DNA of 64,000 nucleotides from Bradyrhizobium sp. 141 (GCF_023074055.1 NZ_JADPKR010000115.1:246303-310302), one strand, 5' to 3'. Shown: positions 18,663 to 27,600, numbered from the stretch's first letter. Numbers and translations are program-made. Notes: a model not told the origin generated them from the sequence alone.

Positions 18663-20042
18663 ATGGCAAAGGATTCCGACCCACTGGCGGATGCCTTCGG
18701 CACCAAGGAGACCGGCGGGCTGTTCTCTGGACTTGTGGCCGAGGAAAGCGCGTTCGACCGCCGCATGATGTGGCGGCTGGGCTCGTGGGGCGTGGCGGCC
18801 GTGGGCGCCGTCACCATCGCAGTGATCGCCAACCAGGCCGGGCTCGGCTGGCGGCGCGACCAGGTTGCCTCCGCCGATCTTGCGCGCCAGGCCGACCGGC
18901 TGCAGATGCTGACCAAGGAGAGCCAGAACGAAGCCCGCCGCCTCGCCGCCGCCATCGAGACGCTGAACGGCGATCGCGACCGGCTCTATTCGCGCGTCAC
19001 CGTGCTGGAGCAAGGGCTCGATTCCGTCACCGGCGCTATCGCCAAGCAGACCACCCCGTCGCCGCAGGCCGGCAAGGATGCCGCGCCTGCCGCCCCCAGC
19101 GTCGCGCCGGTCGCCTCGACGCCCGCCTCCGCCGGCGACAAGCCGCGCACCGAGGCCGCCAAGGACACGCCCAAGGAAGCGTCCAAGGAAGCGTTGAAGG
19201 AAACGTCCAAGGACATTGCAAAGGAGCCGCCGAGCCCGCCGCCGCAGACCGCAGCCGCCGCCTCGCTGGTACAGCAATCGCCGGCCATGAATTCGGCGTT
19301 GCCGGCCATTCCGCTGGTGCCGTCCAAATCGATCATGGCGCCGCCCGATCCGGCTGCGTCGAAATTGATTCAGCCCGAGACAAACGAGAAGAAGGCCGAG
19401 CCGGCGCCGGCCCCCGCCGAGGTCGTCGCGACAGCCGCAAAGCCACCGGAAACAGCCGAGAGCGAATCCCCCGCGATCGCGGTTCAGCAGACGCGTTTCG
19501 CGATCGATCTCGGCGGCGCCAATTCGGTCGATGGCCTGCGCGCGCTCTGGCGCGGCGTGACCAAGTCCAATCCGGACGTCGCAGCGCTGCGACCGATCAT
19601 CATGATCAAGGAAGGCACCGCCGGGCTCGGGATGCAGCTTCGCCTGGGGGCTGGCCCCCTCGTCAACGCCGCCGCCGCCGCAAAATTCTGCGCGAGCCTC
19701 GCCGAGAACAATCGTCACTGCGAGACCACCGTCTTCGACGGCCAGCGCCTGTCGATGCGTGGCTCGGAAAAGACACAAGACAAGGGACAAGAGAAGTCTC
19801 AAGACAGGGTTCAGGAGAAGACCTCGGAGAAGAACCAGGACGCGGTCCCGCAAGCCGAAACCGCGCCCGCGCCCAGCGCAAAGCCCGAGAAGCCGCAGCG
19901 CCGCCGCAGCTATTCCTCAAAACGCTCGAAGCGCGAGGAGCCCGCGCCCGCCCCTGCGGCGCAGCCGGCGCCGGCGAAGCCAGAGGCCGCGGCCGCGTCT
20001 ACCTCCGCGGGATCGACGCTGTCGTCATTCTTCAGGCGGTAA
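18663..20042 (+). CDS. Single-pass membrane protein with SPOR-like C-terminus and low-complexity linker
   Basis: 459 residues from ATG 18663. A cytoplasmic N-terminus precedes one membrane helix (about 38-55, GVAAVGAVTIAVIANQAG), a coiled coil (about 65-120), and a long Ala/Pro/Lys linker with the recurrent K-E-x-x-K unit (PKEASKEALKETSKD). A compact domain (about 280-365, FAIDLGGANSVDGLRALW) resembles a SPOR peptidoglycan-binding fold. The tail is a Gln/Lys/Asp/Glu repeat (DKGQEKSQDRVQEK) ending in RRRSYSSKRSKR. It may bind septal glycan in the periplasm; this is inferred from layout, not tested. Confidence 0.65.
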   Translation: MAKDSDPLADAFGTKETGGLFSGLVAEESAFDRRMMWRLGSWGVAAVGAVTIAVIANQAGLGWRRDQVASADLARQADRLQMLTKESQNEARRLAAAIETLNGDRDRLYSRVTVLEQGLDSVTGAIAKQTTPSPQAGKDAAPAAPSVAPVASTPASAGDKPRTEAAKDTPKEASKEALKETSKDIAKEPPSPPPQTAAAASLVQQSPAMNSALPAIPLVPSKSIMAPPDPAASKLIQPETNEKKAEPAPAPAEVVATAAKPPETAESESPAIAVQQTRFAIDLGGANSVDGLRALWRGVTKSNPDVAALRPIIMIKEGTAGLGMQLRLGAGPLVNAAAAAKFCASLAENNRHCETTVFDGQRLSMRGSEKTQDKGQEKSQDRVQEKTSEKNQDAVPQAETAPAPSAKPEKPQRRRSYSSKRSKREEPAPAPAAQPAPAKPEAAAASTSAGSTLSSFFRR

Positions 20043-20241
20043 GTATTGCGCCCTCCAGGGCGGCGCCGCGTCGACCTGAACCTACGGTGAATGCCGGCGT
20101 GTCATTGCGCGCGGCGATGGACCTAAATTTCGGTCCGCCAGAGAAACCACCCGCCGATTGCCAAGTTGTCCCGGTCCTGAACCGGAGCGACCGGCATGCG
20201 ACATCGCTCGCGCCGCCTCCATGACCAAGGGAGAAACAGAC

Positions 20242-20502
20242 GTGAAGACATTGATCATCGCGACGGCCGCGCTTCTGGCGGCATCCTCGGCGTTTGCGCA
20301 AACGACAAAATCGCCAGGCGCTTCGAGCAACGCTCCGGGTCAGCAGATGCAGAACACGACGAAGCCTTCGACGGCGCCCGGCGCTTCCGAATACGCGCCC
20401 GGTCACCAGACCAATACCACCGCCAGACCGGGTCACTCGGAAAGCGCGCCCGGACAGAAGATGCAGAACACCACGGGCTCGAGCACCAGCAAGAAGCGAT
20501 GA
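20242..20502 (+). CDS. Small secreted protein with internal APGQxMQNTT repeats
   Basis: 86 residues from GTG 20242, chosen because GGGAGA precedes it at good spacing and the product then begins with a clean signal peptide (MKTLIIATAALLAASSAFAQ). The mature part is a low-complexity Ser/Thr/Gly/Pro chain in which APGQQMQNTT and APGQKMQNTT frame a related APGHQTNTT unit. Function unknown. A strong hairpin follows at 20528-20565. Confidence 0.7.
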   Translation: MKTLIIATAALLAASSAFAQTTKSPGASSNAPGQQMQNTTKPSTAPGASEYAPGHQTNTTARPGHSESAPGQKMQNTTGSSTSKKR

Positions 20503-20527
20503 TGCTGGGACAGCATCATTCAACTTT

Positions 20528-20565
20528 GGCGACGGCGCCTGACCAACATGGTCGGCGCCGTCGCC
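20528..20565 (+). terminator. Long perfect GC hairpin after the small secreted gene
   Basis: A 12-bp perfect stem GGCGACGGCGCC / GGCGCCGTCGCC encloses a 14-base loop. There is no T run, so it is either a terminator that does not follow the standard form or an RNA-stabilising element for the gene ending at 20502. Confidence 0.4.
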
Positions 20566-20728
20566 TTGAAGGCTCGTATCGCACGCGTCCAGCGATCGTT
20601 CGGAGTTGCGCGAGCATGCGACCATCGGACGCTAGGACCTCAGCGGCTCTTTCGCACCAGGCTCGCACTTATTCCCGATGTGTCCGACGCGCGCCAGCGT
20701 CGCCCCTCTTCCGAACTCACGAGCCTCG

Positions 20729-21169
20729 ATGAACGAACTGGATGATGTGCTGAGGCTTCTCGTCGCGGCGGGAACAGGGCTGCTGATCGGCATCGACCGC
20801 GACATGAACGACAAGCCGGTGGGAATGCGGACCCTTGCCCTGGTGGCTCTCGGCTCTGCGCTGGTCTCCATCTCCGTGATCGAGTTCCAGAATTTGCGGG
20901 ACCATCCGGATGCGATCTCCCGGGTCATTCAAGGCGTCGTTGCCGGTGTGCTGACCGGCGTCGGCTTCATTGGTGCAGGCGTCATCCTGCACGACGCCAA
21001 GGCGAAGTCCGTTCACGGCCTCACGACCGCAGCGACCGTCTGGATTGCGGCAGGGCTCGGAATTGCCTGCGCGCTGGGAGCCTGGCTGCTCGTCGGCGCC
21101 GCGATCACAGTCACGTTGCTCGTGCTGTTCGTTCTCGGCTGGGTCGAGCGGCGGCTGGGACTGAAATAG
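20729..21169 (+). CDS. MgtC/SapB family membrane protein
   Basis: 146 residues from ATG 20729. The N-terminal MgtC pattern is plain: LLVAAGTGLLIGIDRD then GMRTLALVALGSAL, followed by GVLTGVGFIGAGVIL and GLTTAATVWIAAGLG. About four membrane segments, no C-terminal ACT-like domain, so this is the short form. MgtC proteins are tied to Mg2+ starvation and intracellular survival through F-ATPase or phosphate control; the role in this organism is inferred only from family. Confidence 0.9.
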   Translation: MNELDDVLRLLVAAGTGLLIGIDRDMNDKPVGMRTLALVALGSALVSISVIEFQNLRDHPDAISRVIQGVVAGVLTGVGFIGAGVILHDAKAKSVHGLTTAATVWIAAGLGIACALGAWLLVGAAITVTLLVLFVLGWVERRLGLK

Positions 21170-21255
21170 CCGCTAAGGCTGTGCACGTACCAAATGATAC
21201 GATCGAGGCCGACATAACTCGGCACTATCCGCGCCGGATTTGATTCGGAGCGGAG

Positions 21256-21417
21256 ATGATGGACGCGAAGTTTCTGCGGGAGCAACTTGCATTGATCCGC
21301 GAGCTGGCCGACCAGGCCGATCCCTATATTAAACGGCGATTGCTTGCACTAGCCGACACGTATGAGCGTCGGCTGGCCGCACAGAGCCGGCAGACGCAAG
21401 AACGCTCCCGGGGTTGA
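21256..21417 (+). CDS. Very small helical protein, unknown function
   Basis: 53 residues starting MMDAKFLREQ, with GGAGCGGAG directly before the ATG pair at 21256/21259. The product is one amphipathic helix (LREQLALIRELADQADPYIK then RRLLALADTYERRL). Codon use resembles that of neighbouring genes. No family recognised. Confidence 0.65.
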   Translation: MMDAKFLREQLALIRELADQADPYIKRRLLALADTYERRLAAQSRQTQERSRG

Positions 21418-21489
21418 CAGCTCACGGGTCGTACGGAAACTTCCGCCTCCCCTGTTGCCCCGTTCCGCCATCCCGACCATATTGCCCCC

Positions 21490-21870
21490 ATGACAAAAAA
21501 GCCCTTCCGCCTCACGCCCTACCAGGTGCAGTTCCTGCTCGTCGTCGGTTTCGTCACCGTCGGCTGTGCGTTCTACGTGCGCTATCTCGCGATCGAGTTC
21601 TCGCAGGTCGCCCTCGCCTGTGACGCCGGGCTTCAGACGCTGGTCTGCAAGGCGCGGTCGGTCTCGACCGTGCTGTTCAAGAATTCGGTGTTCGGCATCG
21701 TCGCGCTGGTGGTTGCGACGCTGAACCTGATGCGGCCGTCGATCGTGCTGCTCACCGTCGGCATCATCGCCGCCGGCCTCGGCATCGTGCTCTACAATGT
21801 CGTGCTGTCGGGCCTGGCGATCGGCCTGTTCATCCTTGGATTTGCTCGGCCCGCGCCCGCCACAGCGTGA
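21490..21870 (+). CDS. Small integral membrane protein, unknown function
   Basis: 126 residues with three or four hydrophobic segments (about 14-30, 58-75, 82-100, 104-120). The short loop between the first two contains two cysteines (VALACDAGLQTLVCKARS). The 3' end overlaps the 3' end of the leftward ndvC by about 40 bases, so the two genes converge and interlock. No family recognised. Confidence 0.7.
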   Translation: MTKKPFRLTPYQVQFLLVVGFVTVGCAFYVRYLAIEFSQVALACDAGLQTLVCKARSVSTVLFKNSVFGIVALVVATLNLMRPSIVLLTVGIIAAGLGIVLYNVVLSGLAIGLFILGFARPAPATA

Positions 21871-23389
21871 GCGCGAACAACAGATAGATCGCGCAGGTCC
21901 ACAGCGACTGCCAATTATCGCGGCCTTCGTTGAAGAGCACAAAGACGGCCGACAGCGCCAGCACGCCCGCGAACACCGATTCCGCGATCGGACGCTGGCC
22001 GATCTGCGGCCGGTTCAACATCAATAGCGCAAACGGCACCACCGCCATCGTCAGCGAGGCGTAGGGAAAATCCTTGTAGCGTGGGTCGAACACGAAGCCG
22101 AGCGCGGTCGCGGCCGCGATCACCGCCGTCACCGCGAGCGTCAGGCCGAGCACGGCGGTGAGCTTCGACCATTTGCGGCCCTCGCGCGGTCCGAGCAGAT
22201 CGAGGAAGGTCGGAAGGCTGCGGCCGATCACCATCGCCTGCGCGCAGAAGATCGGCGATAGGATGCCGGCCAACAGCAGCGCGCCCCAGAGCAGCCAGCC
22301 GCCGATGCCGTAACTCTCGTAATACATCTTGTCGGCGCCGATCCCGAGCAGGCTCCCCGCCGTCGTCGCGGAGATGGCGACACCGAGCCAGGCCGAGAAG
22401 CGCGGCGTCCACGGCCGCCGGCGCAGCGTGATCACCGCGACCGCGAACACCAGCACGGAAAGGCCCATGCCCGCGCCCATGTACCATTTCCAGTACGGGA
22501 AATTGCTGATCGGCTCGCCGGGCGGATATTTCAGGCTCCGGCGCACCGAGTCGTACAGGCCCCAATAGCCGCCGACGGTGCCTTCCAGCTTGCGCTTCCA
22601 CGGCTGGTCGTAGGACTCGATCAGATTGACGCGAAACTTGTTCGCCTTCGCAAGGCTCAGGATTTCCGAAACGACGCGCGCCTGGTTGGTGCGCGAGGGC
22701 AACGCGCCGTCGCGCATGCGCCCCTCGCTCGGCCAGCCGGTCTCGCCGATCAGGATCTCCTTCCCGGGGAACGCCACCGCCATGCGCTCGCGGATCGCCT
22801 CGACATGGGCGGAAGCGAATTTCGCCTTGACCGGCAAATCCTCCCAATAGGGTAGGATGTGGATCGTGACGAAGTCGACAACGTCATAGACCTCGCGGTT
22901 CTTCAGCCAATATTCCCAGACGTCGGCATAGGTGACGGGCACGCTGACCTGCGTCTTCACCAAGCGGATGATGGAGACGAGGTCGGCCGTGGTCATCTCG
23001 CCGCGCAGCAGCACCTCGTTGCCGACGATGACCGAGGTGATGATGTCGGGGAATTGCTTGGTGAGGCGGATGGCGAGCGCGGCCTGCTCATAATTCTTGG
23101 TGCGGTTGCTGGAGAGCCAGATGCCCTGCAGCACTTTCAGCCCGCCGACCTTGGCGGCGATCGCCGGCACCTGGTCGAGCCCGTTCTCCATCGAATAGGT
23201 GCGGACGCAGTCGGTGATCTGCTTGAGCTGGCGCAGATCCTGCTCGATCTGCTCGGCCTCGATATGGGTCCACGCGTTCAGCGGCGTCTGCTCGCCGCGG
23301 AACGGCGCGTAGGAGACGCATTGGACCTTCTCGGCGGGATCGATCGGGGCGCGCGCGAGCGTGATCGGCGTCGCCAACCACCACCACAC
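21830..23389 (-). CDS. ndvC: NdvC-type glucan protein: GH17-like domain plus membrane C-terminus
   Basis: 519 residues from GTG 23389, but the true start is probably upstream. A GH17-like glucanase/transglucosylase domain spans about 20-290, with the acid/base motif VGNEVL (about 123) and the nucleophile motif GETGWPSEG (about 217). Several membrane helices follow from about 305. In Bradyrhizobium japonicum NdvC is needed for beta-1,6 linkages in cyclic beta-1,3/1,6-glucan. Upstream of the GTG the frame stays open to a stop at 23477-23479 and encodes a membrane anchor (PLALLLVSLGAIAAV), but it contains no ATG, GTG or TTG. A GGAGG lies 9 bases before an ATT at 23446. Confidence 0.85.
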   Translation of the reverse strand: MWWWLATPITLARAPIDPAEKVQCVSYAPFRGEQTPLNAWTHIEAEQIEQDLRQLKQITDCVRTYSMENGLDQVPAIAAKVGGLKVLQGIWLSSNRTKNYEQAALAIRLTKQFPDIITSVIVGNEVLLRGEMTTADLVSIIRLVKTQVSVPVTYADVWEYWLKNREVYDVVDFVTIHILPYWEDLPVKAKFASAHVEAIRERMAVAFPGKEILIGETGWPSEGRMRDGALPSRTNQARVVSEILSLAKANKFRVNLIESYDQPWKRKLEGTVGGYWGLYDSVRRSLKYPPGEPISNFPYWKWYMGAGMGLSVLVFAVAVITLRRRPWTPRFSAWLGVAISATTAGSLLGIGADKMYYESYGIGGWLLWGALLLAGILSPIFCAQAMVIGRSLPTFLDLLGPREGRKWSKLTAVLGLTLAVTAVIAAATALGFVFDPRYKDFPYASLTMAVVPFALLMLNRPQIGQRPIAESVFAGVLALSAVFVLFNEGRDNWQSLWTCAIYLLFALTLWRARAEQIQG

Positions 23390-23623
23390 GGCAGCAATCG
23401 CACCCAGTGAAACGAGCAGAAGCGCCAGTGGCGTACGAAGAGAAATCGGTTCCGTCCTCCGCGAAGGGTCCGTCGATTACCTGCTTGCACGCCGTCTGCC
23501 AAGGGGGTGCTCCGGTGCGGATCCGCTCCGTGGATCCGCGACTGCCCCAAAGGAAACCGGCTGCGGCCGTTCGACCGGGGCCTAGCATCGTGACTTTGCT
23601 GGACAAAATTCCAAATACAGGTC

Positions 23624-24325
23624 ATGGACTCCGAAAGACTTTTCCGCCGCATTGGAGACCCATTTGGACGCCATCACCGGCGCGTCCGCGGGATCCTGAC
23701 GCGGACGGCCAGCGGATACATTGGGGAATTCATGCGGCAACGGGTGTTCGAGTCACGAAATGCGGTCCTGCGGCAGTTCGCCGCCACCTTGGCCGTCTCC
23801 TGCCTTCTCGTTCTCGCCGGTCTCGGGGGCGCCTCTGCCCAAAGCGGCACGCCCGCACCGGATCAGGGCAAGGCCGCCGCCCAGCCCGCCGACGCCGCCA
23901 AGGATGCCGCCCAGAACCAGCGCCGCACCGACGAGTTCGCCGAAGCAGCCCAGGTCATCAGTGGCCCGGCCGGCAACCCCGAATGCGTCTGGCTCGGTCG
24001 GCGCGTGGTGCGGTTGATGTGGCGGGATGACCTCGATACCGCGTTCCGCCATCTCGACCTCTATGATCGCTTCGGCTGCCCTGGCGGCCACATCCAGGCC
24101 GCCTTCCGCTGCCTGACCCGGTTCGGCGCGCAGATCGATCCCAAGGTCGCCGAAACCCTGGACAGCCGTGTGCACGCCTGCTGGATCAACCCGGCGGCTC
24201 AGCCGCAGCAAGCGGCGGCCGCGGCATCACAGCCGGCGGCACCGGCCTCGGGCAATCCGCCGTCACCGCAGCCGGCCGCGAGCCCCTCGCCTGCGGCGAG
24301 CCCGTCCCCGGCGCCTCCCAAATAA
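23624..24325 (+). CDS. ndvD: NdvD-type beta-1,3/1,6-glucan biosynthesis protein
   Basis: 233 residues. A membrane or signal segment (about 52-72, FAATLAVSCLLVLAGLGGASA) is followed by a Cys-containing domain (about 100-195: ECVWLGRR, LYDRFGCPGGHIQ, FRCLTRFG, VHACWIN) and a Pro/Ala/Ser tail. Its position between ndvC and ndvB, its size and its single membrane segment fit NdvD, described in B. japonicum as a third gene for cyclic glucan synthesis. An in-frame ATG at 23732 would give a 197-residue form with a more typical signal length. Assignment rests on position and layout. Confidence 0.7.
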   Translation: MDSERLFRRIGDPFGRHHRRVRGILTRTASGYIGEFMRQRVFESRNAVLRQFAATLAVSCLLVLAGLGGASAQSGTPAPDQGKAAAQPADAAKDAAQNQRRTDEFAEAAQVISGPAGNPECVWLGRRVVRLMWRDDLDTAFRHLDLYDRFGCPGGHIQAAFRCLTRFGAQIDPKVAETLDSRVHACWINPAAQPQQAAAAASQPAAPASGNPPSPQPAASPSPAASPSPAPPK

Positions 24326-24542
24326 CCGCGATCGTTTCAGCTGTCGTTCAGGAACGATCGGCCATAGACGCGGTTGGCACTGCCACGCATTTTCTGGAAA
24401 AGGCCATGCCCTCATAAGGACATGACGCCATGACAGTTGAGAAACCGCGCGGCAGAGGTATGCTCCATTTGCCGCGGACTTGGTCGGATCTCGGGGTCGG
24501 ATCCGCTTCCCTGCCCCCTCAGCCCCTTTTGGTTTAGCCGCG

Positions 24543-27209
24543 ATGCGCGTTGTCGCCGCCGTTCTGTTGCTCGTGTCTGTGCTTCACGCAGGACTGTGGG
24601 GAGTCCTGCGCGACAAGGAACCCGCGCCTGATTTCAGAGGCCTGTTGCCCAGCGTTTCCTACGCGCCGTTCGAGGGCTCGGCCCACCCTGACATCGACAA
24701 CATCCCGACCGTCGAGAAAATCCGCGCCGACCTCAAGACGCTGTCGACCATGACGCGCGCGATCCGCCTCTATTCGTCCACGGGCGGCGTGGAGCTGGTG
24801 CCGCCGATCGCCGCCGAGTTCGGCCTCAAGGTCACCGTCGGCGCCTGGATCGACAAGGACAAGGATCGTAACGAGCGCGAGATCAAGGCTGCGATCGAGC
24901 TCGCCCGCAAGAACAGCAACGTCGTCGGCGTCGTCGTCGGCAACGAGGTGATCTACCGCGGCGAGCAGAAGGTCGAAGACCTCATCGACATGATCAAGAA
25001 GGTCAAGGGCTCGGTCCGCGTCCCCGTCACCACCGGCGAGATCTGGAACATCTGGCGCGACAATCCCGACCTCGGCTCCAGTGTCGATTTCATCGCCGCC
25101 CACGTGCTGCCCTATTGGGAAAACTTCCGCTCGGACCAGGCGGTCGACCAGGCCGTCGACCGCTACAATCTGCTGCGCAACCTGTTCCCCGGCAAGCGCA
25201 TCGTGATCGCCGAGTTCGGCTGGCCGAGCCAGGGCTACAATTTGCGCAACGCCGATCCGGGCGCGTTCCAGCAGGCGCTGATCCTGCGCAATTTCGTCAG
25301 CCGCGCCGAAGCCATCGGCATGGAATACAACATCGTCGAAGCCATCGATCAGCCCTGGAAGTTCTTCGAAGGCGGCGTCGGTCCGTATTGGGGCATCCTC
25401 AACGCCAGCCGCGAGCCGAAATTCGCCTGGACCGGCCCGGTCGAGAACCCCGACTATTGGAAGCTGATGGGCATCGCGCTGCTGGTCGGCATCCTGCTGT
25501 CCCTGCCGATCCTGCGGCTTGAAAAGCCAACCGCCAAGCAGGCCTTGCTGCTGTCGGCGACCGCCAACGGCGTCGGTGCCTGGGCCGCGACCGTGTTCGC
25601 GTTCTGGAACAGCCATTATTTCATCTTCGGCTCGGCCTTCGCGCTGACGCTCGGCATGATCCTCCTTGTTCCTCTTGTTCTCATCGCGATGGCGCGCATC
25701 GACGAGATCGCAGCGGTCGCCTTCGGTCGCCCGCCGCAGCGGCTGCTCAGCAAGGGCAAGCCGGTCGAGAACGTGCCCGAGAATTACTATCCGAAAGTCT
25801 CGATCCACATTCCCGCCTACTTCGAGCCGGTCGACATGCTCAAGCAGACGCTGGATGCGCTGTCGCGGCTGAACTATCCGAACTACGAATGCGTCGTCAT
25901 CATCAACAACACGCCGGATCCCGCGTTCTGGCAGCCGATCCAGGACCATTGCCGCGCGCTCGGTGAACGCTTCAAGTTCATCAACGCCGAGAAGGTGCAA
26001 GGCTTCAAGGCCGGCGCTCTGCGCATCGCGATGGATCGCACTGCCGCCGACGCCGAGATCATCGGCATCCTCGATGCCGACTATGTCGTCGATCCCGACT
26101 GGCTTAGGGATCTCGTGCCGGCCTTCGCCGATCCGCGCGTCGGCCTCGTGCAGGCACCGCAGGAGCACCGCGACGGCGACCTTTCGATCATGCACTACAT
26201 CATGAACGGCGAGTATGCCGGCTTCTTCGACATCGGCATGGTCCAGCGCAACGAGCTCAACGCCGTCATCGTGCACGGCACGATGTGCCTGATCCGCCGC
26301 GCCGCGATGGACATGGCCGGCGGCTGGTCGTCGGACACGATCTGCGAGGACTCAGATCTCGGCCTTGCGATCCAGGAGCTCGGCTGGACCACCCATTACA
26401 CCAACCACCGCTACGGCCAGGGCCTCCTCCCCGACACCTACGAGGCCTTCAAGAAGCAGCGCCACCGCTGGGCCTATGGCGGGCTTCAGATCGTCAAGAA
26501 GCACTGGCGCCACTTCCTGCCCGGCAAGAGCCGGCTGACGTCCGACCAGAAGCGCGAATATGGTCTCGGCTGGCTGAACTGGCTGGGCGCCGAGAGCCTC
26601 GGCGTGGTCGTGGCGCTGCTCAACCTCGTCTGGGTGCCGATCGTCGCCTTCGCCGACATCGCCATTCCCGACAAGATCCTGACGCTGCCGATCATCGGCG
26701 CCTTCATCGTCTCGCTGGCGCACTTCCTGTCGATGTACCGCGCCCGCGTCGCGATCAAGCCCGGCCAGATGCTGGGCGCCATGATCGCCGCGATGAGCGT
26801 GCAATGGACGGTGTCGCGCGCGGTGGCGCAGGGCCTCATCACCGAGCACATCGCGTTCGCCCGCACCTCCAAGGGCGGCCTGTCCAGGATGTCGATCGAG
26901 TTCCAGGCGTTCTGGGAGGCCGTGATCGGCGCCCTGCTGCTGATCGGCGCCGGCGTGCTGATCGCCTCCAACAGCTACCGCCAGATCACCGAGATCTACA
27001 TCTTCGCTGGCGTCCTGGTGCTGCAAAGCCTGCCGTTCCTGGCCGCCGTCGCCATCGCCATCCTCGAGCTCAGCCGCATCAACTCGTTCCAGTTCTGGCG
27101 CGACAGCGCGATCCGCACCGCCGAGCTGATCGGCCTGCGTCCGGTCGCGCTGCCACCCGTGGGCGCGCCGCAAGCCGTGCCGAACGAGGTCCGGCGGGAG
27201 ACGAACTGA
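24543..27209 (+). CDS. ndvB: NdvB-type cyclic beta-1,3/1,6-glucan synthase (GH17-like + GT2)
   Basis: 888 residues from ATG 24543. After a signal anchor come a GH17-like domain (VVGNEVIYRGE about 134; AEFGWPSQG about 226), membrane helices, then a GT2 processive glycosyltransferase with DAD (about 510), EDSDL (about 601) and QRHRW (about 640), and further helices at the C-terminus. This is the domain set of the roughly 100-kDa Bradyrhizobium glucosyltransferase that builds periplasmic cyclic glucans, important for osmoadaptation and nodule infection. It uses UDP-glucose at the inner membrane; the GH17-like part is a candidate for branching or cyclisation. Confidence 0.92.
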   Translation: MRVVAAVLLLVSVLHAGLWGVLRDKEPAPDFRGLLPSVSYAPFEGSAHPDIDNIPTVEKIRADLKTLSTMTRAIRLYSSTGGVELVPPIAAEFGLKVTVGAWIDKDKDRNEREIKAAIELARKNSNVVGVVVGNEVIYRGEQKVEDLIDMIKKVKGSVRVPVTTGEIWNIWRDNPDLGSSVDFIAAHVLPYWENFRSDQAVDQAVDRYNLLRNLFPGKRIVIAEFGWPSQGYNLRNADPGAFQQALILRNFVSRAEAIGMEYNIVEAIDQPWKFFEGGVGPYWGILNASREPKFAWTGPVENPDYWKLMGIALLVGILLSLPILRLEKPTAKQALLLSATANGVGAWAATVFAFWNSHYFIFGSAFALTLGMILLVPLVLIAMARIDEIAAVAFGRPPQRLLSKGKPVENVPENYYPKVSIHIPAYFEPVDMLKQTLDALSRLNYPNYECVVIINNTPDPAFWQPIQDHCRALGERFKFINAEKVQGFKAGALRIAMDRTAADAEIIGILDADYVVDPDWLRDLVPAFADPRVGLVQAPQEHRDGDLSIMHYIMNGEYAGFFDIGMVQRNELNAVIVHGTMCLIRRAAMDMAGGWSSDTICEDSDLGLAIQELGWTTHYTNHRYGQGLLPDTYEAFKKQRHRWAYGGLQIVKKHWRHFLPGKSRLTSDQKREYGLGWLNWLGAESLGVVVALLNLVWVPIVAFADIAIPDKILTLPIIGAFIVSLAHFLSMYRARVAIKPGQMLGAMIAAMSVQWTVSRAVAQGLITEHIAFARTSKGGLSRMSIEFQAFWEAVIGALLLIGAGVLIASNSYRQITEIYIFAGVLVLQSLPFLAAVAIAILELSRINSFQFWRDSAIRTAELIGLRPVALPPVGAPQAVPNEVRRETN

Positions 27210-27524
27210 CGGGCGGCTCAGCCAGTTCAGACCTCACGATTAAAAGTCACGTGCTCTTCGACGGGGATGGTGGCCCGCCAATCAGGTTGAGAATTCCGGC
27301 CTAAGTCGCGGAGACCGCGAGCAAATCCCCGCCCCTGCCGAGAGTTTCGGCAGCGCCCCGCACTATTGACCTGCGCAGCCACTCCCCCTACACAGCGCAG
27401 GCCGAGAGCATGATCCGGAAACAGCCGGTTTTTCCTCGCGACGCCCTTAAGCGTTGCGGCAAGACATGCCTCTCGAATGTCCGACCACGATGGCGATCTC
27501 TCAAGAAGCCATCAGCGGCCATGG
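27210..27524. other. Gap between ndvB and tRNA-Lys
   Basis: No gene seen. It contains the inverted tRNA arm copy (27238-27257). At 27366-27394 TTGACC and TACACA are separated by 17 bases, a possible promoter about 130 bases before the tRNA. A stretch at 27407-27440 (GAGCATGATCCGGAAA) resembles one arm of a dispersed rhizobial palindrome. Confidence 0.4.
27238..27257 (-). repeat. Inverted 20-nt copy of the tRNA-Lys anticodon arm
   Basis: GATTAAAAGTCACGTGCTCT is the exact reverse complement of 27545-27564 inside the tRNA-Lys gene (D-stem 3' strand, anticodon stem, loop and the start of the 3' strand). Beyond the 20 bases there is weaker similarity (a GGTC follows in both on the minus strand), but no complete tRNA can be folded here. 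Confidence 0.85.
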
Positions 27525-27600
27525 GAGCGCGTAGCTCAGCCGGTAGAGCACGTGACTTTTAATCACGGGGTCCTGGGTTCGAGCCCCAGCGCGCTCACCA
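27525..27600 (+). tRNA. tRNA-Lys(UUU)
   Basis: 76 bases forming a full cloverleaf: acceptor GAGCGCG/CGCGCTC, D-arm GCTC...GAGC, anticodon stem CGTGA/TCACG with loop CTTTTAA (anticodon TTT), T-arm CTGGG-TTCGAGC-CCCAG, and an encoded CCA end. The stretch downstream is rich in small and broken genes, which fits tRNA-adjacent insertion. Confidence 0.97.

Noticed and set aside
24534..26276. 580-codon leftward frame inside ndvB
   Set aside because: Antisense shadow of a gene with clear GH17 and GT2 motifs; composition (Asp/Arg/Gln-rich, no motif) is not protein-like.
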